Below are positions 1-6,500 of a DNA stretch of 7,571 nucleotides, piece after piece. Source of the stretch: DASQFU01 sp035632955 (GTDB lineage: Bacteria; Eisenbacteria; RBG-16-71-46); NCBI GenBank assembly GCA_035632955.1, contig DASQFU010000063.1, positions 1 to 7,571 of the forward strand, in the 5' to 3' direction. Position 1 is the first letter of the stretch, and every line of letters starts with the position of its first letter. The notes under the pieces are model-generated. The model did not search any database and had not been told where the DNA came from. It saw nothing but the letters and a program-made list of their open reading frames with translations. Position numbers and translations under genes: made by a program.

Positions 1-1
1 G

Positions 2-451
2 CAGAAGTTCGAGAAGAGCTACGACACCGTGGTGGGCGAGCGCGGCGTGCGGCTGTCCGGCGGGCAGCGCCAGCGGGTGGCGATCGCCCGCGCGATCCTC
101 GCCAACCCACGCATCCTGATCCTGGACGAGGCGACCTCCAGCCTCGACAGCGAGAGCGAGGCGATGATCCAGGACGGGTTGCGGGCGTTGCGGCGCGGGC
201 GAACGACGTTCGTGATCGCGCACCGACTCTCGACCATCCGCAGCGCCGACCAGATCCTGGTGATCGAGGAGGGCGAGATCGTCGAGCGCGGCACGCACGA
301 CCAGTTACTGGCCCGCGACGGTCGCTACCGCCAACTCTACGAGAAGCAGTACCGTTTCGAGCTCGATCGCTTCATCAACCCCGGCGAGGACTTCACACCG
401 GAGCCGCCGGCGTCAGTGCCGGCATTCCAGGTGCGTCCGACCACCTTGTAG
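2..451 (+). CDS. ABC exporter ATP-binding domain, C-terminal part (5' truncated)
   Basis: The frame is open from the left edge and ends at TAG 449-451, giving the last 149 residues of a larger protein. The visible part is the second half of an ABC nucleotide-binding domain: the signature LSGGQ (53-67) followed by RQRVAIARA, the Walker B strand ILILDEATSSLD with Asp at 125-127 and catalytic Glu at 128-130, and the H-loop AHRLSTI with His at 221-223. The D-loop SSLD and the 'GEIVERGTHDQLL' ending are typical of type I (ABCB/MsbA-like) exporters, in which a six-helix membrane domain precedes the ATPase; that part and Walker A would lie upstream of the window. After the ATPase core there is a proline-containing tail of about 35 residues (YRFELDRFINPGEDF...) of unknown role. 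The substrate cannot be told; lipid, peptide or drug export are all possible. The ATPase assignment is secure and the exporter subtype is inference. Confidence 0.95.
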   Translation, partial: QKFEKSYDTVVGERGVRLSGGQRQRVAIARAILANPRILILDEATSSLDSESEAMIQDGLRALRRGRTTFVIAHRLSTIRSADQILVIEEGEIVERGTHDQLLARDGRYRQLYEKQYRFELDRFINPGEDFTPEPPASVPAFQVRPTTL

Positions 452-459
452 TCTATTCT

Positions 460-494
460 GCGCGCCGTTCGTTTCCGTCGCGTCCGGAGCGCGC
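460..494 (+). promoter_or_regulatory. Possible hairpin in the gene 1-gene 2 gap covering the ribosome site
   Basis: In the 45-bp gap, bases 460-464 (GCGCG) can pair with 490-494 (CGCGC), and 465-467 (CCG) with 485-487 (CGG). This leaves a two-base bulge at 488-489 and a 17-base loop. The pairing covers most of the GGAG ribosome-binding site at 486-489. No T tract follows, so it is not a normal intrinsic terminator. GC-rich sequence makes such pairings common by chance, so the site is tentative. Confidence 0.2.
486..489 (+). promoter_or_regulatory. Ribosome binding site of the DHS-like gene
   Basis: GGAG lies 7 bases before the ATG at 497 and supports that start. It overlaps a perfect 10-base palindrome, GAGCGCGCTC (487-496), that directly abuts the ATG. 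Confidence 0.6.
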
Positions 495-496
495 TC

Positions 497-1621
497 ATGA
501 CCCATCGCAAGTCCCAGGGCTTCCTGACCGGGCCCCGCATCGATCCGCAGGCGATCACCGGCAAGGAAACCGCGGCCGATCTGGTGGAGCAGGCGTTCCT
601 CGCCTACAACGGAGCGCGCTTGCGGGAGGCGGCCCAACTCTTCACCCAGCGCATGCTCGCCCCCGACGTGACGGTGGGGCTGTCGATGACCGGCGCGCTG
701 ACGCCGGCCGGACTCGGGATGAGCTGCGTCATCCCGCTGCTCGAGGCGGGCTTCGTCGACTGGATCGTCTCGACCGGCGCGAATCTCTACCACGACACGC
801 ATTTCGGCCTGGGCCTGGCGATGCATCGCGGCACCTTTCAGGCCGACGACGTCGAGCTGCGCGAGCACGGAGTGGTGCGGATCTACGACGTGTTCTTCGA
901 CTACTCGGTGCTGCTCGACACCGACGCCTTCTTTCGCGAGATCATCTCCACTCCCGAGTTCCAGCGCGACATGAGCACGGCCGAGTTCCACTACCTGTGC
1001 GGGAAATACGTGAAGGCCCGCGAGGCCGCGCTCGGGCTCGAGCGTCGCTCGCTGCTGTCCGCCGCGCACGAGTTCGGCGTGCCGATCTACACGTCCTCGC
1101 CCGGCGACTCGTCGATCGGCATGAACGTGGCGGCCAAGGCACTCGAGGGCAACCGGCTGCGCTTCGACGTCAACGCCGACGTCAACGAGACCGCGGCGAT
1201 CGTCTGGGATGCGAAATCCGCCAGCGGCAAGAGCGCGGTGTTCGTGCTGGGCGGAGGTAGCCCGAAGAACTTCGTGCTCCAGACCGAGCCGCAGATCCAG
1301 GAAGTGCTCGGGATCGCCGAGAAGGGTCACGACTATTTCCTCGCGGTCACCGACGCACGTCCGGACACCGGCGGTCTCTCCGGAGCAACGCCCGCCGAAG
1401 CCGTGAGCTGGGGCAAGATCGATCCGGACCAGCTTCCCGGCACGGTGATCGTCTATTGCGACACGACCATCGCCCTGCCGCTGCTCACGGCTCATGCACT
1501 GGCGCGTCACGCGCCTCGCCCTCGCAAGCGACTCTACGACCGGCGCGACGAGCTGATGCGGCGCCTGTCGCAGGCGTACTTCTCGAGTGGGCGCGCCGCG
1601 GAGGCGAAAGCGCCACGCTGA
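497..1621 (+). CDS. Deoxyhypusine synthase-family protein (bacterial DHS-like)
   Basis: A 374-residue protein, close to the family's usual length (human DHS has 369), starting at ATG 497 behind GGAG and ending at TGA 1619-1621. Known DHS enzymes use NAD to cleave spermidine and pass an aminobutyl group, through an enzyme-lysine imine, to a lysine of eIF5A. Visible landmarks are STGANLYHD (residues 92-100, matching the human TTAGGVEED stretch), SPGDSSIG (201-208), VLGGGSPKN (250-258), EAVSWGKI (301-308) with the imine-forming lysine at K307 and W305 beside it, and VYCD with D322. By alignment from memory, NAD/catalytic positions D204, S206, E301, W305, K307 and D322 are kept, while human D243, H288, N292, D313 and D316 appear as M209, N258, Q262, T291 and L294. 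Bacteria lack eIF5A, so the acceptor, and perhaps the donor, must differ. A polyamine-forming role (for example a homospermidine synthase-like reaction) is plausible inference. The family is certain; the reaction is not known. Confidence 0.93.
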   Translation: MTHRKSQGFLTGPRIDPQAITGKETAADLVEQAFLAYNGARLREAAQLFTQRMLAPDVTVGLSMTGALTPAGLGMSCVIPLLEAGFVDWIVSTGANLYHDTHFGLGLAMHRGTFQADDVELREHGVVRIYDVFFDYSVLLDTDAFFREIISTPEFQRDMSTAEFHYLCGKYVKAREAALGLERRSLLSAAHEFGVPIYTSSPGDSSIGMNVAAKALEGNRLRFDVNADVNETAAIVWDAKSASGKSAVFVLGGGSPKNFVLQTEPQIQEVLGIAEKGHDYFLAVTDARPDTGGLSGATPAEAVSWGKIDPDQLPGTVIVYCDTTIALPLLTAHALARHAPRPRKRLYDRRDELMRRLSQAYFSSGRAAEAKAPR

Positions 1622-1648
1622 CCCAACCGCGGCTCCACGCGAGCCGGC

Positions 1649-1654
1649 GAAGGA
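1649..1654 (+). promoter_or_regulatory. Ribosome binding site deciding the GTG start of the DUF2339 gene
   Basis: GAAGGA lies 10 bases before GTG 1665 and comes just ahead of the first hydrophobic segment. It argues for GTG 1665 over an upstream in-frame GTG at 1587, which would overlap gene 2 and add 26 arginine- and proline-rich residues. Confidence 0.55.
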
Positions 1655-1664
1655 TTCGACCGAC

Positions 1665-3569
1665 GTGATCTTGTGGTTGATCCTGGGTCTGGTGGTCGTC
1701 GTCGCGCCGATGCTCGCGATTGGCGCGCTGCTCGGGCTGCGGCGCGACGTGCGGCAACTGCGTGAGCGTGTCGCGCTGCTGGAGCTCAAGCACGAGCGCG
1801 GAGGCGTTCCGCTCAGCGCCGTGCCTTCCGCGGAGGCTCCCAAGGCCGAGCCGCCGCCGGATCCGATCCCGATCTCGCGCGCGGTCCCGCCGGTCGCGCC
1901 GTTGGAGCCGCCTCCCGTTCCAACACCAGCGGTGAAGCCGGTTTCGCATCCGAAGACGGCTGAGCGTGACGACAGCGCGCGGATCGAGCAGTTGATCGGC
2001 GGCGTGTGGCTCCAGAACATCGGCTCGGTCCTGCTGCTGCTCGGCGTCTTCTTCCTGATCCTGTGGAGCTACACGACCGGAAGACTCGGCCCTGGCTGGT
2101 TGGTCGCCGCGGGGGCCGCACTCGGTCTCGGATTCATCTGGCGCGGCGATCGCACGGCGCGCAGCGTGCCCGCGTTCGGCCATGCCCTGATCGGCGTCGG
2201 GTTCGGCATCGTTTATCTCTCACTCTATCTCGGGCACTTCACCCTGCGCGTGCTCGACATGCGCGTGGCGTTCGCCGGATTGTGCGCGACCTCGCTTATG
2301 GCCTCGATCGCGGGGCTTCGCTACCGGGCTCAGACGGTCGCCGTGCTCGGAGTGATCGGCGCGTTCCTGCCGCAACTGCTGGCCGCCTGGATGCCGCTGC
2401 GTGGCTTCTCGCTCTCCCCCGGCGGGTTGCTCGGCTATCTGGCGTTCGTGGACCTCGCGGTCTTCGCGTTGGCCGCACGCGCCGGCTGGGGCGCCCTCAA
2501 TCTGACGGCGATGCTGCTCACGACCATCACGTGGGTGGCGACGTTCGACGACCAAGCGCACGGTTGGGGCATTCAGGGGGGGCTCTCGGCGCTGTTCACG
2601 CTGCTCGGGCTCGCCATGCTGCCGCGCTGGGCGGCCGTCACGGAACCCGTGCGGCCGGCCGAGCTGGCGGTGGTCGCGATCTCACCGTTTTGCGTGCTGG
2701 TGGTGTCGGCGACGTTCCTGCGCGAGATCGGTCCGATCCAAGGAGCGGTCCTCATGTTCGCGCATGCGGTGGTCTACCTGACGGCCGCTCTGTGGGTCGA
2801 GCCGCGGCGCGCGGACGAGGACTTGTGGCGCCCGCTGACCGGCGCGGCCATCCTGTTCTTCACGATCGGGGTCGCCGCGGTCGCCCGCCACGACAATCTG
2901 GCGGTCGCCTGGTGCACGGAGGGCGCCGTGCTCGTATGGCTCGGGCTGCGCGCCAAAGGTTGGTGGCTGCGGTTCTGCGGCTACGTCGTCAGCGCGCTCG
3001 GGGCGGTGATGCTGCTGTTCGCGATCGAGCACGATTGGTCGATCGCCCGGCTGCCGGTGTTTTACCCGAACGGCGTGCGCAACCTGATCGCCCTGATCGT
3101 GCTGGTCTCCGCGGCGACGATGCTGGCGCGCGCCCGGCCCGGACTGCCGGCGGGCGAGCAACTCCTCTCCCGAGCGTGGACGCTGGTCGTCAATCTCTTG
3201 TGCATGGTCTGGGCGACCGGCGAAGCCCGACACTTGGCGCACGCCTTCGAAGGATCGGACGGCCGCTGGGCCGGGCCGCCACGGGCGCGCGACCAGATCC
3301 TGCGCGTCCGCATGCTGGCATCGGCCCTGACCAGCGCGGCCTGGACGGTGCAAGCCGGCGTCCTGCTCGCGATCGGCTGGAAACTCGGATCCGCCTATGC
3401 CCGCTGGCTCGCGCTTGGCCTGCTCGGCGTCACGGTGCTGAAGTTCACGCTCTTCGATCTCGCGCAGGTGGACGTGTTCTGGCGCTTTCTGACGGCGATC
3501 GTGGTGGGCGCGGCGTTGCTCGGCGTCTCCTATCTCTATCAGCGTCGCGCCCGCGCTTTACGCCCCTAG
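1665..3569 (+). CDS. DUF2339-family polytopic membrane protein
   Basis: A 634-residue protein read from GTG 1665 (strong upstream GAAGGA) to TAG 3567-3569. Residues 2-25 are one membrane segment (ILWLILGLVVVVAP...). Residues 26-45 look like a short charged coiled coil (RRDVRQLRERVALLE), and about 50-100 form a proline-rich linker. From WLQNIGSVLLLLGVFF (115-130) onward the chain is a long series of hydrophobic helices, probably more than a dozen, with a charged loop near 517-548. The 'IGSVLLLLGVFFLI...GRLGPGW' start of the membrane block and the closing 'LGVTVLKFTLFDLAQVD...GVSYLYQRRAR' (586-630) are hallmarks of DUF2339 (PF10101). The biochemical role of the family is unknown to me; an inner-membrane envelope function is only inference. 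It begins 43 bp after the DHS-like gene, so co-transcription is likely. The family call is strong. Confidence 0.9.
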   Translation: MILWLILGLVVVVAPMLAIGALLGLRRDVRQLRERVALLELKHERGGVPLSAVPSAEAPKAEPPPDPIPISRAVPPVAPLEPPPVPTPAVKPVSHPKTAERDDSARIEQLIGGVWLQNIGSVLLLLGVFFLILWSYTTGRLGPGWLVAAGAALGLGFIWRGDRTARSVPAFGHALIGVGFGIVYLSLYLGHFTLRVLDMRVAFAGLCATSLMASIAGLRYRAQTVAVLGVIGAFLPQLLAAWMPLRGFSLSPGGLLGYLAFVDLAVFALAARAGWGALNLTAMLLTTITWVATFDDQAHGWGIQGGLSALFTLLGLAMLPRWAAVTEPVRPAELAVVAISPFCVLVVSATFLREIGPIQGAVLMFAHAVVYLTAALWVEPRRADEDLWRPLTGAAILFFTIGVAAVARHDNLAVAWCTEGAVLVWLGLRAKGWWLRFCGYVVSALGAVMLLFAIEHDWSIARLPVFYPNGVRNLIALIVLVSAATMLARARPGLPAGEQLLSRAWTLVVNLLCMVWATGEARHLAHAFEGSDGRWAGPPRARDQILRVRMLASALTSAAWTVQAGVLLAIGWKLGSAYARWLALGLLGVTVLKFTLFDLAQVDVFWRFLTAIVVGAALLGVSYLYQRRARALRP

Positions 3570-3580
3570 GATCGAGTTGT

Positions 3581-3591
3581 AGGGTCGAAGG
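3581..3591 (+). promoter_or_regulatory. Ribosome binding region of the large secreted protein
   Basis: AGGG (3581-3584) lies 8 bases before ATG 3593. A second purine run, GAAGG (3587-3591), is only one base from the ATG and is too close to act as the normal site. The start is supported mainly by the signal peptide that follows it. Confidence 0.4.
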
Positions 3592-3592
3592 T

Positions 3593-6500
3593 ATGAATAC
3601 GTTGCCGCGTGTTCTGCTCCTGATCCTGTCGGCGCTCGTCGTTGGAAATCTTCCGGTCGCGGCCGAGCTCAACCAAGCCGCTTCTCCGCAGCAGCCTGCG
3701 CGCCGTGACACCGCCGCTTTCTTCGACGCGAACGAGACGCGGCTGGCCGTCAGCAACTTCGGCGCACTCGGTCACGGCTTTCTGCTGCCGAGCCAAGCCG
3801 GGCTCGAGTGGCCCAAGGGTTCGGGCAAGAGCGTCCTGTTCGCGAGTGGTCTGTGGATCGGCGCGCGAGTGAGCGGCGACACGCTCGTTACGACCGCCGA
3901 CTACGTTCACGAATACGCTGCAGGTCCGCTTGGGCCATCGGGCCTGCCTTTGGATCCCACCGAAAGCGATCCAGCGCACAGGGTGTACCGGATCAAGACC
4001 GGCGACAACACCGCCAACAATCTCGACTACGCGAGCTGGCCGTCGGCGCTCGGTGCGCCTGTCGATGGCCAAGGCCAGCCGCTTCTGCTCGCCGACCAAA
4101 CGCTCTGGTGCGTCTACAACGACGCGGTCGTGACGCGGCACACGAACAACGCTGGCGGCACTGCGCCGCTCGCGGTCGAAGTTCGGCAGAGCGTATTTGG
4201 CTACGACCGGGGCGGCGCGCTCGGCCGCACGATGTTCGTTCGATTCGAGATCCTGAACAAAGGCACGAACCTGCTCGAAGACGCCTTCGTCGGGTTCTGG
4301 TTCGACGCCGATCTCGGCGGCGCGGCGAACGATCTGGTGGGCTGCGATACCACTCTCGACCTCGGTTTCGCATACGACAACAGTATCGACGCGGTCTACG
4401 GCTCAGATTCGCCGGCGTTTGGATGTGCCGTTCTCCAGGGGCCGACTGTTGCCGGAGACACGCTCGAGATGACATCGTTCGGGCGACTGCTGAAGAATTT
4501 CAACGAGCCGATGAGCTCGCGAGAAAGCTATCTGCGTCTCGCCGGCGTGCTGCCGGAACTGGCGCCGCGGAACTGCGGCGTGGAAACGCATTTTGAAGCC
4601 AGCGGCGATCCGATCTACCAAACGGGATGCCTGGACGACAAGCCAGCCGACCGGCGTTTCATGCTGAGCACCGGGCCGTTCACGATGGCGCCCGGCGATA
4701 CGCAGAGCGTGGTCGTGGCGTTCATCGTCGGCGGTCGTCCCGATGCCGGCGATCGCCTGACGAATCTTCGCCTCTTGAAGCAGTACGTGCTGAACGCTCG
4801 CGAGGCACATGCTCGGGGATTCCAGAACGTCCCCTCGCTACCCGAGGCCGATCCTGGCCCCATTATCTACCTCGGCGCCGTCAACGAGCCGCTCACGTTC
4901 AACGCTATGGGCTCGGCGGATGATGACGGCTCGATCGCGTCGTATGTCTGGGATTTCGGCGACGGTCAGCCGACGGCGAGCGGCCCAATCGTGAGCCACA
5001 CGTACTCGTCAGGGGGCTTGTTCGACGTCACCCTGACCGTCACCGACGATGACGGTCTCTCGGTCACGGCCAAGACACGAGCTGACGTGCATGACCCGGG
5101 CACGGTCTCGGTGGGGTTCACAGACGCCACGTTCCGAGGCGTGTCGGCGATCGAATATCTCAACGTCGACAACGTCCATCGCCGTCCCTTCGCGGGCGTG
5201 AACTGGGGCGGCCGCTTCTACGAAGGCGGCTTCGACACCGGCTGCCGATGGTCGGGCTCGAGTATCGCCGCCACTCCTGACGACCTCGCACTGTGCCCGG
5301 GCGCCGCGCTCGCACCCGAGCGTTTCCAGACCGTCGAGCTGCGTTTCGACGGAACGCAGTCTGCCTATCAATATTTTCGGCGCGAGCTGGCTTCCGGAGC
5401 CCCGCCGGCGTCCGGCCGCGGGTATACGTTCCAGGGTCGAAGGCCGGTTCCGTTTCAAGCGTGGGGGATACGGGGCGATCGGCGCGAGCAGCTCGAAGTC
5501 ATGTTCACCGAGCGACAGGTTACGAACGATGCTGGCGTCCCATCCGGACCACAGCCTTCGTCGCAGAACAATCTCTGGAGTCCCACCGCCGACGACAGTG
5601 GCGGCCACGAATATCTTCAGATCGTCAGTTTGACCTACTTGCCGTCAGGTCGAGCTGGGCTCGCCCAGGACGGCGTGTTCTTCGGCGGCACGCTGCCGGT
5701 GCTCTACGGTGGCTGGCTCCGCCTACGCTCCAGCACTGATTCCGTGGACCCGGACGATCGGCTGGTGGCCAGGTGGGCCGACCTCGGCGACGAGGGTTAT
5801 GGGCTCGACGCGGCCTGGGGCGACATGGACGGAGATGGGGATCTGGATCTGTTCGTGATGAACGGCAGTGCGCCGTCGCGTCTGTTCCAGAACGACGGTG
5901 CAACCGGGTTCAGCGAAGTCGCATTGCCGGAGGTTGCAGTCGAAGGGGATGTCGGCCACCCGAGCGCCACCCATGAGCCGCGGGTCGAGTCGGGGGACAT
6001 CGAAGGAGGTTCCGGATTCGCCCTCGGGCGCTCGGTGAACCGGGTGGACGTGGACGGTGACGGCGATCTCGATCTGTACCTCGTCTATCTCGGCGCCACC
6101 AATCAGCTCTTGCGCAACGATAACGGGACGTTCGTCCGGGTTTTCCATCCCGCGCTAGCCGGCAACGGGGGCGGAGCCGAGGGCTCCTGGGTGGACTTCG
6201 ATCGCGACGGCGACGTCGATTGCTACCTGTCTAATGATGCGAATGGCAATCAACTGGTTCGCAACGACGGGACCGGCGGCTTCACGATCGTCACGCCGCC
6301 CGCGCTGGCGCGCTTGGGACCCGCACGCTGGGCGGACCTGGACAACGACCGCGATCCGGACCTGTATCTGGTTCAGGAGGGCATGCTGCTGCGCAACGAC
6401 GGCGATGCCGGTTTCACTGACGTCACGAGCGGAGTGCTTGCGGGGACGGACGGTCTTGATGCTCAGTGGGCAGACTTCGACAACGACGGCGATCTCGACC

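Noticed and set aside
1587..1664. Earlier GTG start for the DUF2339 protein
   Set aside because: It would overlap the previous gene and add a basic, proline-rich stretch before the first membrane helix. GTG 1665 has a better-placed ribosome site.
413..2020. Antisense open frame of 535 codons over the DHS-like gene and the start of the DUF2339 gene
   Set aside because: It mirrors two well-supported genes on the + strand, its product is Arg/His/Gly-rich without recognisable domains, and long antisense frames are expected at this GC.
2006..3592. In-frame open extension of the large secreted protein upstream, into the DUF2339 gene (about 529 codons)
   Set aside because: The translation is Arg/Ala-rich with no domain pattern, while the other frame encodes a clean membrane protein. 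The ATG at 3593 has a signal peptide directly after it.
3808..4596. Alternative + frame open across the N-terminal part of the secreted protein
   Set aside because: The product is Arg-rich with no recognisable motif, and the frame is a shadow of the real gene.
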